Shown here: positions 1 through 4,858 of the stretch, in pieces
Layout of the letters: the number at the start of each line of letters is the position of its first letter
How positions within the stretch are numbered: position 1 is the stretch's first letter
Origin: Kordiimonadaceae bacterium
GTDB lineage: Bacteria; Pseudomonadota; Alphaproteobacteria; Sphingomonadales; Kordiimonadaceae
DNA length: 6,891 bases
NCBI GenBank assembly: GCA_016763495.1
Contig: JAESTR010000064.1
Coordinates: forward strand, 1-6,891
Reading direction: 5' to 3'
The notes under the pieces: model-generated
Databases searched by the model: none
The model's input: only the letters and a program-made list of their open reading frames with translations
Told to the model about the DNA's origin: nothing
Program-made: the position numbers and the translations under genes

Positions 1-255
1 ACTAAGATCCACAAACTACAGACCGCACCCTTTGGTGCCATCCAATTACAAAATACTGTGGAGGTCTTGTCTTATCATCTGACAATCCCCGTGCACAGCA
101 GCGAGATCGTCGCCGACACGGAGGTCCGCTTCTACATGGTTAACCCCGACCAGCAGAAAGGCGACACGATGGCAGGTATCCTGGCTTATAGGTCAAATGC
201 ACTGTCTTTCCTTCCCAGATTTGGCGCGAAACACTGCGCACATCCAGTGGAGTAA
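1..255 (+). CDS. 3' end of an unrecognised open reading frame
   Basis: The frame is open from the first base of the window to the TAA at 253-255, giving 84 residues with no start needed inside the window, so this may be the C-terminal end of a longer protein. A GTG at 58 could also start a 65-residue protein, but no convincing ribosome binding site precedes it. The sequence is mixed in character, with no membrane segment, no signal peptide and no motif I recognise; it includes a stretch reading EVRFYMVNPDQQKGDTMAG and a C-terminal end with one Cys and two His (KHCAHPVE). Without the upstream part I cannot assign a family. The frame stays open past the TAA until a TGA at 415-417, which may be chance. 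It could be a real partial gene or non-coding sequence. Confidence 0.4.
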   Translation, partial: TKIHKLQTAPFGAIQLQNTVEVLSYHLTIPVHSSEIVADTEVRFYMVNPDQQKGDTMAGILAYRSNALSFLPRFGAKHCAHPVE

Positions 256-344
256 ATTAAGACAGACGCTTCCTACATACAGTTGCGGGTACAGCCACGG
301 ATTATTTACGCGCCGAAACGAGTAAGTACCGCGTTCCCTCTTCG

Positions 345-364
345 CCTTTGGCCGAGACCAAAGG
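345..364. repeat. Hairpin, 7-bp perfect stem
   Basis: CCTTTGG at 345-351 is the exact reverse complement of CCAAAGG at 358-364, with a 6-base loop (CCGAGA). No run of T follows on either strand. It sits only 3 bp before a second hairpin. Confidence 0.5.
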
Positions 365-367
365 AAC

Positions 368-397
368 CATCTGCATGGGCCTATACGCCATCAGATG
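368..397. repeat. Hairpin, 10-bp stem with one bulge
   Basis: CATCTG at 368-373 pairs with CAGATG at 392-397, and after a single bulged C the stem continues with ATGG (375-378) pairing CCAT (388-391). The loop is 9 bases. With the preceding hairpin it forms a tandem structured block in the convergent gap. Confidence 0.5.
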
Positions 398-504
398 TTA
401 TGCCGCAACCGTATTGATCTATCTTATGTAGAAAAGACCGCCGACTGGCATGTAATCATTACGTTTGTTGCCCTTAAGGCACATACATTAGTTGATAGGC
501 AAGG

Positions 505-990
505 TTAGCTGTGCTTGTGGGGTGCAATATGTAAGTTGGTTGTGTCCTTCCACGCTGTCAGCGCAATAGAAGAGTTTATCTCGCGCACACCTTCAATTTG
601 CGACAGGCTGTTCCAGAAAAAATCCTCATACGCTTGCACATCTTTCACTCGAATTTTCAGGAAAAAATCTACTTCCCCCATAAGAGTGTGACACTCCGTA
701 ACCTCTTTGAAATTACGCACTTTTTCAATGAAGTGCGGCAAGCTGTCTTTACTGTGGGCCTGCATTTTTACCTGCGCGATAACCATCACACTCAAGCCAG
801 CTTTTTCAGCGTCCAGCACAATCGTATGCTGCTTTATAACGCCTTCTTCTTCCATCTTCTGAATACGCCGCCATACAGCTGAGCGACTGGAGGAAACCTT
901 CTCCGCCAAATCATTCAGCGGCATACGAGCATCTAACTGCAGCTCATTCAGGATACGCGCATCAAGTTCATCAATCATACAGGAATTCAT
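505..990 (-). CDS. Lrp/AsnC family transcriptional regulator
   Basis: A 161-residue DNA-binding regulator of the Lrp/AsnC (feast/famine) family. The N-terminal part begins with the typical LDARILNELQLDARMPLNDLAEKV, followed by a winged helix-turn-helix at about residues 25-52 with the recognition helix around SSSRSAVWRRIQKMEEEGVI. The C-terminal RAM domain spans about residues 65-147 and contains the family's G-[DE]-x-D-[FY] signature as GEVDFFLKI (105-113), part of the effector-binding and oligomer interface. Length matches the family (about 150-165). Met1 at 990 is used here; Met5 at 978 is nearly as good because neither has a strong Shine-Dalgarno. The gene is divergent from an IlvM-like ACT protein, and a TGAGAATATTTCTCA palindrome lies about 20 bp upstream over the presumed -10 region, which suggests autoregulation and perhaps control of the divergent gene. 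The effector amino acid cannot be told from sequence. Confidence 0.93.
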   Translation of the reverse strand: MNSCMIDELDARILNELQLDARMPLNDLAEKVSSSRSAVWRRIQKMEEEGVIKQHTIVLDAEKAGLSVMVIAQVKMQAHSKDSLPHFIEKVRNFKEVTECHTLMGEVDFFLKIRVKDVQAYEDFFWNSLSQIEGVREINSSIALTAWKDTTNLHIAPHKHS

Positions 991-1010
991 TTCGAATAAT
1001 TATCATATAG

Positions 1011-1025
1011 TGAGAATATTTCTCA
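1011..1025. promoter_or_regulatory. Putative Lrp-family operator palindrome
   Basis: TGAGAATATTTCTCA has perfect 6-bp arms around a 3-bp AT centre. It partly resembles the known E. coli Lrp consensus, a 15-bp AT-centred inverted repeat, but is not an exact match. It lies over the presumed -10 of the adjacent Lrp-type gene, as expected of an autorepressor site. Confidence 0.5.
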
Positions 1026-1049
1026 TATAATACAGAATATGTCAAACCT

Positions 1050-1061
1050 AAGGGATCCCTT
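1050..1061. repeat. Perfect 12-bp palindrome AAGGGATCCCTT
   Basis: A fully symmetric 12-bp sequence without spacer, just upstream of the minus-strand TTGACA. It could be a second protein-binding site in the divergent region, but a chance palindrome is possible. Confidence 0.35.
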
Positions 1062-1128
1062 CCCACTAGATGCGGGCTATTATGTTTGCAAGTTGAGAAA
1101 CAATAAATACATAAAAATCTATCCGGCA

Positions 1129-1143
1129 TTAGTCTCAGACTAA
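1129..1143 (+). promoter_or_regulatory. Palindrome in the leader of the ACT gene
   Basis: TTAGTCTCAGACTAA has perfect 7-bp arms around a single C, 33 bp before the ATG at 1177. Its right half-site AGACTA (1137-1142) recurs at 1154-1159, and CTAAC (1140-1144) can pair with GTTAG (1160-1164), which overlaps the start of the AGGAAG ribosome binding site (1163-1168). It may be an operator or an RNA element affecting translation; the sequence alone does not choose. Confidence 0.4.
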
Positions 1144-1176
1144 CCGCCAGAGCAGACTAGTTAGGAAGTTAAGGTA

Positions 1177-1452
1177 ATGGTTTTACGCGGCAAAACACGG
1201 ACACGCTTTTCAGTTCAGGCACAGTATGATGTGAATACGCTTTCACGGGTTCTGGAGCTGTTTACCATTCGCGGTCTTGCATGTGACAATTTACACGCTG
1301 CGCGCACTAGCGACGGTTTGCATTGGATCGAGCTGGATTGTTCCGACATTGAAGATGCGCACGTTAGCATAGTCATGAATAAAATCAGGCAAATCATCAC
1401 TGTTCAGTCTGTCCGTATTGAAACCACCATGCTGGCAGCAATAGCCGCCTAA
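1177..1452 (+). CDS. ACT-domain protein resembling acetolactate synthase small subunit (IlvM-like)
   Basis: A 91-residue protein made almost entirely of one ACT domain (about residues 9-82). The part NTLSRVLELFTIRGLACDNLHAA and the later WIELDCS and MNKIRQIITVQSVRIE follow the beta-alpha-beta-beta-alpha-beta pattern of IlvM, the small regulatory subunit of acetolactate synthase II, which shares the T-L-x-R-V-L, R-G, I-E-L and N/Q-K-[IL] pattern and similar length. Such subunits bind and activate the TPP-dependent large subunit at the branch point of valine/isoleucine synthesis. No large subunit gene lies in this window, so it either serves a catalytic subunit encoded elsewhere or is another single-ACT amino acid sensor. 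AGGAAG at 1163-1168 sits 8 bp before the ATG and supports this start. A terminator follows at 1496-1528. Being divergent from an Lrp-type regulator fits an amino acid link. Confidence 0.72.
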   Translation: MVLRGKTRTRFSVQAQYDVNTLSRVLELFTIRGLACDNLHAARTSDGLHWIELDCSDIEDAHVSIVMNKIRQIITVQSVRIETTMLAAIAA

Positions 1453-1495
1453 TTTCCCGAGTTAGCCACACAGGTTAAAAATGGGCAACACACAC

Positions 1496-1528
1496 AAAAG
1501 CCAGCAGGATTTACCCGCTGGCTTTTTT
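1496..1528. terminator. Bidirectional intrinsic terminator
   Basis: GCCAGC (1500-1505) pairs with GCTGGC (1517-1522); the stem is flanked by AAAA on the left and TTTTTT on the right, so it can act as an intrinsic terminator for the plus-strand ACT gene and, read on the other strand, for the cytochrome c gene. It lies between the two convergent stops. Confidence 0.88.
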
Positions 1529-1560
1529 ATTATACATAGCCGTTAGGTCGGACAGCCTCT

Positions 1561-1938
1561 TTAGCCGCCATTTTCTTTCAAGTAAGCAAGCAAGTTTTCA
1601 ATATCCGCAGGTTTACGCAGCCCAGCGAAGGCCATTTTTGTCCCTTTAATGAATTTCTTCGGCTTTTGCAGGAACATTGACAAGTTTGCTTCATCCCAAA
1701 CAATGTCAGTCGCAGCCATTGCTTTTGAATATCTAAACTTCTCAACTGTACCCGCTTTACGGCCAATAATACCCGCGAGGTTAGGGCCTAAACGCCGTTT
1801 ACCAACCTCTAGCGTATGGCAAGCCTTACACTTACGGAAAACCTTAGCACCCTTGGCTGCATCTGCAGCTGATACACCAGCCATGCCCACCACAGTCGAC
1901 AAACTTGCTACAGTAAGCAATTTAACCAATTTATTCAT
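1561..1938 (-). CDS. Class I cytochrome c (c2-type), exported
   Basis: A 125-residue precursor of a small soluble electron carrier. Residues 1 to about 25 form a Sec signal peptide (Lys-containing N-region, hydrophobic core, cleavage likely after VSA), so it acts in the periplasm. The mature part has the heme c attachment motif CKACH (Cys37, Cys40, His41 as proximal ligand), the conserved GPNLAGIIGRKAG (51-63), and GTKMAF (99-104), where Met102 is the expected distal heme ligand. The C-terminal helix ends ENLLAYLKENG, as in mitochondrial-type cytochromes c and bacterial c2. A mature length near 100 residues is normal. AAGGGAG (minus strand, 1949-1943) lies 4 bp before the ATG. It probably carries electrons between the bc1 complex and an oxidase; the exact partner is inferred. 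It shares a terminator with the convergent ACT gene and faces a long upstream gap. Confidence 0.95.
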   Translation of the reverse strand: MNKLVKLLTVASLSTVVGMAGVSAADAAKGAKVFRKCKACHTLEVGKRRLGPNLAGIIGRKAGTVEKFRYSKAMAATDIVWDEANLSMFLQKPKKFIKGTKMAFAGLRKPADIENLLAYLKENGG

Positions 1939-1982
1939 ACAACTCCCTTAATCCGACAGTATGCCTTTTCAGCACTATATCT

Positions 1983-1999
1983 AATTGGCCGTACCAATT
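1983..1999. promoter_or_regulatory. Inverted repeat upstream of cytochrome c
   Basis: AATTGG (1983-1988) and CCAATT (1994-1999) are exact reverse complements separated by 5 bases. The element is 44-61 bp upstream of the cytochrome c ATG, next to a TATAGT on the minus strand (1978-1973), a plausible place for an operator. It does not match the FNR box TTGAT-N4-ATCAA. Confidence 0.3.
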
Positions 2000-2241
2000 G
2001 TGGTAAATAGTAAGTCAGCCACAAAATTTTTCCATCAAAAAACATACCATGCGGCAATTATGCACACAGTATGCTTAACTTAGCGATTGCTTTGAGCTGA
2101 AATTTGGCAATGCCAGATTGCACAGCCCATGACCGCATAAAATACATGCCATAAATCCTATAACGAGATGAGCTCTTTAATAGTTTCAAATTCTTCTATA
2201 TTTTCTTTACAAAAATTGCCTAATCGTCTTTTTGCTACACA

Positions 2242-2257
2242 TTACTATCCATAGTAA
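2242..2257. promoter_or_regulatory. 16-bp palindrome upstream of the DMT gene
   Basis: TTACTAT and ATAGTAA form perfect 7-bp arms around CC, ending 23 bp before the ATG at 2281. The position overlaps where the promoter or transcription start should be, so a repressor site is plausible. No regulator gene is next to it, so the ligand is unknown. Confidence 0.4.
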
Positions 2258-2280
2258 ACACCAAACAACAGCGAGTACCG

Positions 2281-2751
2281 ATGATCAAAATTACACTTTT
2301 ATATGCGTTTTGGGCTGCGGCGGCCGGTGCTCTTATCCCGGTTATGGCTGCTATGAATGGGCGACTAGGTAAAACAATTGGGAATATTCCCTACAGTGTT
2401 TTGATATTATTCACCCTTGCTGTCGTCGGCGCCGCTGTATTTGTACTCGTAAGTAAAGCACCGTTCCCCACAAGTGCTCAGCTATCCTCTGCCTCCCCTA
2501 TCGACTTCAGCGGTGGCTTGATTGTACTGTTCTATGTGATATCTGCCACATTCCTCGCGCCGCGTTTTGGCGTTGCCAATACAATTTTCTTTGTTGTTGT
2601 CGCACAAATTATTGCTGCAACTGCCATTGACCATTATGGCCTCTTTAGTACAGAGGTCCGAGCGTTAAGCTTGAAAAGGTCTATCGGCATCATGCTCCTG
2701 ATAGCAGGCCTTATTATGGCGCGTGCGACACCGAATAGCAGCGACACCTAG
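2281..2751 (+). CDS. DMT-superfamily membrane protein, YdcZ/DUF606 type
   Basis: A 156-residue inner-membrane protein with about five hydrophobic helices, at roughly residues 4-24, 36-58, 77-94, 97-117 and 134-148. The N-terminal pattern ALIPVMAAMNGRLGKTIGN and the central ATFLAPRFGVANTIFFVVVAQIIAATAIDHYG closely fit the DUF606 (YdcZ) branch of the drug/metabolite transporter superfamily, whose members are half-length, five-helix proteins compared with ten-helix DMT exporters. Substrates for this family are mostly unknown, so transport of a small metabolite is an inference. Many family members occur as tandem pairs; no second copy is seen here, so it may act as a homodimer. The ribosome binding site is weak (GCGAG shortly before the ATG). 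A small hairpin at 2759-2778 follows the stop. Confidence 0.85.
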   Translation: MIKITLLYAFWAAAAGALIPVMAAMNGRLGKTIGNIPYSVLILFTLAVVGAAVFVLVSKAPFPTSAQLSSASPIDFSGGLIVLFYVISATFLAPRFGVANTIFFVVVAQIIAATAIDHYGLFSTEVRALSLKRSIGIMLLIAGLIMARATPNSSDT

Positions 2752-2758
2752 AAATAAA

Positions 2759-2778
2759 ACTGGACTATAGAGTCTAGT
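2759..2778 (+). repeat. Hairpin after the DMT gene
   Basis: ACTGGACT (2759-2766) pairs with AGTCTAGT (2771-2778) over a 4-base ATAG loop, with one G-U pair. It starts 7 bp after the stop codon, but only short T runs follow, so it is at best a weak terminator or an mRNA 3'-end structure. Confidence 0.4.
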
Positions 2779-2793
2779 AATTTATCTAAACAG

Positions 2794-2814
2794 GTATTAT
2801 ATCAAAAATAATAC
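2794..2814. promoter_or_regulatory. Inverted repeat upstream of the nitronate monooxygenase gene
   Basis: GTATTAT (2794-2800) and ATAATAC (2808-2814) are perfect 7-bp arms separated by 7 bases, ending 59 bp before the ATG at 2874. It is AT-rich and lies where a promoter or operator is expected. No clear -35/-10 pair can be assigned around it. Confidence 0.35.
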
Positions 2815-2873
2815 TGCGTAAGGCACCCTGACGAGCTTTTTAATACCCGCGTGACAATAGGAATTGAAAATTC

Positions 2874-3833
2874 ATGACTTTACCTGCACAATTATCCAAC
2901 CTTCGTATCCCAGTAATTGGCTCTCCCTTATTTATTATCTCGAATCCAGATTTGGTAATTGCACAGTGTAAAGCTGGCATTGTTGGCTCATTCCCTGCTC
3001 TTAACGCCCGGCCCGGCCCCGTGCTTGAGGAATGGCTACAACGTATAACCGAAGAATTGGCCGCCTATGACGAAGCCAATCCAGACAATCCTTCAGCACC
3101 GTTCGCCGTCAACCAAATCGTGCATGGCTCTAACAACCGCCTGATGCATGATGTTGAAATGTGCGTAAAATATAAAGTGCCAATCATCATCACATCCCTC
3201 GGTGCCCGCACTGAAGTGAATGATGCGATCCACTCCTACGGCGGCATTGTGCTGCATGACATTATCAATAACCGCTTTGCAAAAAAAGCAATTGAAAAAG
3301 GTGCAGACGGCCTAATCGCTGTTGCTGCGGGCGCAGGTGGCCACGCGGGCACAACATCCCCTTTTGCCCTAATCCAAGAAATCCGCGAATGGTTTGACGG
3401 CCCGATTGCGCTTTCGGGCTGCATCGCGACGGGTGATGCTGTGCTCGCCTCTCAAGCCATGGGCGCAGACCTTGGCTATATAGGTTCCGCGTTCATTGCT
3501 ACAACTGAAGCCAACGCTGAAGACGCCTACAAGCAATGTATCGTTGACCATAATGCCGCTGATATTGTGTATTCAAACCTGTTCACTGGTGTGCACGGCA
3601 ATTACCTGAAGCCGTCTATTGAAGCGGCAGGCATGGACCCAAGTGACTTGCCTGAAGGGGATCTCTCGCAAATGAATTTTGGCTCTGGTGACGGCTCTAA
3701 AACAAAAGCATGGAAAGATATCTGGGGCTGCGGCCAAGGCATTGGCGCAGTAAAAAAAGTTCAGTCAGCAAGTGAATTCATTGACCAGTTGGCAAGCCAA
3801 TATGCTGCAGCAAAGGCCCGCATCGCAAAATAA
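2874..3833 (+). CDS. Nitronate monooxygenase family protein (2-nitropropane dioxygenase-like)
   Basis: A 319-residue FMN-dependent TIM-barrel enzyme of the nitronate monooxygenase family, which oxidises alkyl nitronates with O2. The N-terminal part PVIGSPLFIISNPDLVIAQCKAGIVGSFP (13-41) has the family's opening G-[SA]-P-[LM] phosphate/flavin-binding strand. AAGAGGHAG (151-159) carries the conserved His157 corresponding to the proposed catalytic base. ALSGCIATGDAVLASQAMGADLGYIGSAF (179-207) is the FMN phosphate-binding segment typical of the family. The C-terminal part has a GNYLKPSI stretch (242-249) after the barrel. Length is in the family's usual 310-360 range. TAGGA at 2858-2862 lies 11 bp before the ATG, slightly long. 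It stands alone on its strand; its substrate is not known, and many relatives have unassigned roles. Cytoplasmic, as no signal peptide is seen. Confidence 0.88.
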   Translation: MTLPAQLSNLRIPVIGSPLFIISNPDLVIAQCKAGIVGSFPALNARPGPVLEEWLQRITEELAAYDEANPDNPSAPFAVNQIVHGSNNRLMHDVEMCVKYKVPIIITSLGARTEVNDAIHSYGGIVLHDIINNRFAKKAIEKGADGLIAVAAGAGGHAGTTSPFALIQEIREWFDGPIALSGCIATGDAVLASQAMGADLGYIGSAFIATTEANAEDAYKQCIVDHNAADIVYSNLFTGVHGNYLKPSIEAAGMDPSDLPEGDLSQMNFGSGDGSKTKAWKDIWGCGQGIGAVKKVQSASEFIDQLASQYAAAKARIAK

Positions 3834-3840
3834 AGATGTT

Positions 3841-3889
3841 TCCTATCTGCGGCTCAAAGGGCAGACACCTAATAGGCCGCAGATCAGGA
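3841..3889. repeat. Long hairpin after the nitronate monooxygenase gene
   Basis: The left arm TCCTATCTGCGGC (3841-3853) pairs with GCCGCAGATCAGGA (3876-3889) with a single bulged base, a 13-bp stem over a 22-base loop. It begins 8 bp after the stop codon, so a 3'-end role is natural, but the next bases are A-rich on the plus strand and no T-tract is present. It may terminate weakly or protect the mRNA end. Confidence 0.55.
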
Positions 3890-4161
3890 AAAAGACAAAG
3901 ACAAAAGAGTAAAGAAGCAAAGTTCTAGAGCTGATTAACGATATCTGTACTGGGATTACTGTAATTGCAGCTATGATCGGAATTGTCGCAGCCATTTTTC
4001 TGTGATTAGTGGGGTTTCTGTATTTGGCCCAACGACACGGTTGATACCTGAGCTCCCTTTGCCGGCTTCCCACAAGGCTCTATATTTAGACCGTGACTTA
4101 CTTAGCGCGACTTGAGGACAATGCGGCAACATCTTAGTGTCTACCAAAAACCTAAAAACCG

Positions 4162-4189
4162 TTGACTCTGTAGCCAATAGCCGTATATT
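4162..4189 (+). promoter_or_regulatory. Sigma70-type promoter for rplU-rpmA
   Basis: TTGACT (4162-4167) and TATATT (4184-4189) are spaced by 16 bp, each differing from the consensus at one base. The bases right after the -10 (CCGCGCG, 4190-4196) form a GC-rich discriminator, known from rRNA and ribosomal protein promoters controlled by the stringent response. A GACTC (4164-4168), matching the GANTC methylation site of alphaproteobacterial CcrM, overlaps the -35. The predicted transcription start is near 4196-4199. Confidence 0.65.
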
Positions 4190-4196
4190 CCGCGCG

Positions 4197-4331
4197 TCTG
4201 GCACGTAGAAGCAATTCTGTGTGTTAAACACTGTTGAAAAATAGTCAGCGGAAACCGCCCAAAGTGTGGGGTTCAACTAGGGTTAAACCCACCCGGTTTA
4301 CTGCGGCGCGAAACAAGATGAAGGAACACCT
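4197..4331 (+). promoter_or_regulatory. rplU 5' leader with competing small stems
   Basis: The leader contains GCGG-AAA-CCGC (4248-4258), GGGTT-A-AACCC (4280-4290) and TAAACC-CACCC-GGTTTA (4284-4300). The last two share the TAAACC segment and exclude each other, and an additional GGGTT at 4269-4273 could also pair with AACCC. Ribosomal protein operons are often controlled by a product binding its own leader; that this happens here is an inference. The AAGGA ribosome binding site is at 4321-4325. Confidence 0.35.
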
Positions 4332-4832
4332 ATGTTCGCAGTCGTAAAGACAGGCGGTAAACAGTACCGCGTTACTGAAGGTAACGTTATCAAAGTTGAA
4401 AAACTTGATGGCGAAGTTGGCAGCACTATTACTCTTGATCAGGTCTTGATGACCGGTGATGACAAGGGTGTTACAGTAGGCGAGCCACTTGTAGAAGGCA
4501 CAGTTGTTTCAGCTGAAGTCCTTGAGCAGAAAAAAGACAAGAAGATTGTTATCTTCAAAAAGAAGCGTCGCCAAAATTACCGTCGTAAACGTGGCCATCG
4601 CCAACAAATTACAATTCTTCGCGTGACAGCTATCGGTAAAGCAGCAGCTAAAGCAGCAGCAGCCAAGCCAGCAGCGAAGAAAGCAGAAGTTAAAGCAGAA
4701 GAAGCTGCTCCAGCGAAAAAAGCACCTGCAAAGAAGGCAGAAGCTAAAACCGCTGAGAAGAAAGCTCCGGCTAAAGCTGCAGCGGCTAAGAAGCCTGCAG
4801 CTAAAAAAGCAACGAAGAAAACGGCTGAATAA
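4332..4832 (+). CDS. rplU: 50S ribosomal protein L21 with Ala/Lys-rich C-terminal tail
   Basis: Residues 1-102 are a normal bacterial L21, starting [14 protein letters not shown] and containing the family signature [16 protein letters not shown] (76-91), which contacts 23S rRNA in the large subunit. E. coli L21 ends at about 103 residues; here 64 further residues follow (103-166), composed of 29 Ala, 20 Lys, 5 Pro, 6 Glu, 3 Thr and 1 Val, with repeated AKKA, APAKKA and PAAKKA units like histone H1 tails. No frameshift is involved, since the tail is continuous in frame. Similar tails occur on L21 of various Alphaproteobacteria; they are expected to be disordered and may bind rRNA. AAGGA at 4321-4325 is 6 bp before the ATG. 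It is co-transcribed with rpmA 26 bp downstream. Confidence 0.97.
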   Translation: MFAVVKTGGKQYRVTEGNVIKVEKLDGEVGSTITLDQVLMTGDDKGVTVGEPLVEGTVVSAEVLEQKKDKKIVIFKKKRRQNYRRKRGHRQQITILRVTAIGKAAAKAAAAKPAAKKAEVKAEEAAPAKKAPAKKAEAKTAEKKAPAKAAAAKKPAAKKATKKTAE

Positions 4833-4858
4833 GCGGCCCCTTATAAGGAGATACTCTA

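Larger units (their letters stand above)
256..504. other. Non-coding gap with two adjacent hairpins
   Basis: This gap lies between the stop of the upstream frame and the stop of the Lrp-type gene, so the two flanking genes converge. I see no supported gene in it. Its main content is two inverted repeats side by side (345-364 and 368-397) and a small palindrome GTAATCATTAC at 452-462. Neither hairpin is followed by a T-tract on either strand, so a standard intrinsic terminator is not evident, although a terminator function would fit the convergent arrangement. Confidence 0.5.
991..1176. promoter_or_regulatory. Divergent control region with three palindromes
   Basis: This short region must hold the promoters of the minus-strand Lrp-type gene and the plus-strand ACT gene. 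On the minus strand a perfect TTGACA reads from 1045 down to 1040; the best -10 at 18-bp spacing is AAATAT (1021-1016), which lies inside the palindrome at 1011-1025. On the plus strand a perfect TATAAT lies at 1026-1031 but lacks a good -35, and TTGCAA (1086-1091) with TACATA (1108-1113) is a weak alternative. Perfect palindromes occur at 1011-1025, 1050-1061 and 1129-1143. The symmetry and AT-rich centre of the first suit an Lrp-family dimer; occupancy is inferred. Confidence 0.6.
1939..2280. other. 342-bp divergent intergenic region
   Basis: It separates the minus-strand cytochrome c gene from the plus-strand membrane protein gene and must carry both promoters. I found no gene in it and no textbook -35/-10 pair for either side. 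Visible structure: an inverted repeat AATTGG-N5-CCAATT at 1983-1999 in the presumed cytochrome c promoter area, a 9-bp direct repeat ACAGTATGC at 1956-1964 and 2066-2074, and a TTACTAT-CC-ATAGTAA palindrome at 2242-2257 close to the membrane protein start. The part from about 2155 to 2265 is AT-rich. Confidence 0.5.
3834..4331. other. 498-bp intergenic region with hairpin and rplU promoter
   Basis: From 5' to 3' it holds a strong imperfect hairpin just after the nitronate monooxygenase stop (3841-3889), about 270 bp in which I recognise nothing, a sigma70-type promoter (4162-4189), and a roughly 135-nt leader of rplU with several small stems. I searched it by eye for tRNA-like and other RNA genes and found none. 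Two open frames on the minus strand cover it, but they overlap the promoter or hairpin and lack ribosome binding sites. Confidence 0.5.

Noticed and set aside
598..882. Plus-strand open frame opposite the Lrp-type gene
   Set aside because: It is antisense to a well-supported Lrp/AsnC coding region and has no own signature.
3922..4004. Plus-strand hydrophobic stretch ending in ITVIAAMIGIVAAIFL before a TGA
   Set aside because: A stop lies shortly upstream, there is no usable start before the hydrophobic part and no ribosome binding site, so it is too short to call.
3843..4073. Minus-strand open frame of 76 codons with two hydrophobic stretches
   Set aside because: It starts with GTG without a clear ribosome binding site, its first half is low-quality basic sequence, and its end runs through the hairpin at 3841-3889. 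A small membrane protein is not excluded but is not supported.
4020..4080. Sequence with a GGTTGATACC piece that recalls a tRNA T-arm
   Set aside because: The TTCRA T-loop pattern is not met, and no acceptor, D or anticodon stems can be fitted around it.
3971..4276. Minus-strand open frame of 101 codons over the rplU promoter
   Set aside because: It overlaps the strong plus-strand promoter and leader, shows no family resemblance and has no convincing ribosome binding site.
4318..4347. Nine-codon upstream ORF (ATG at 4318) overlapping the rplU start
   Set aside because: It has no ribosome binding site of its own and contains the rplU Shine-Dalgarno, so it is most likely chance.
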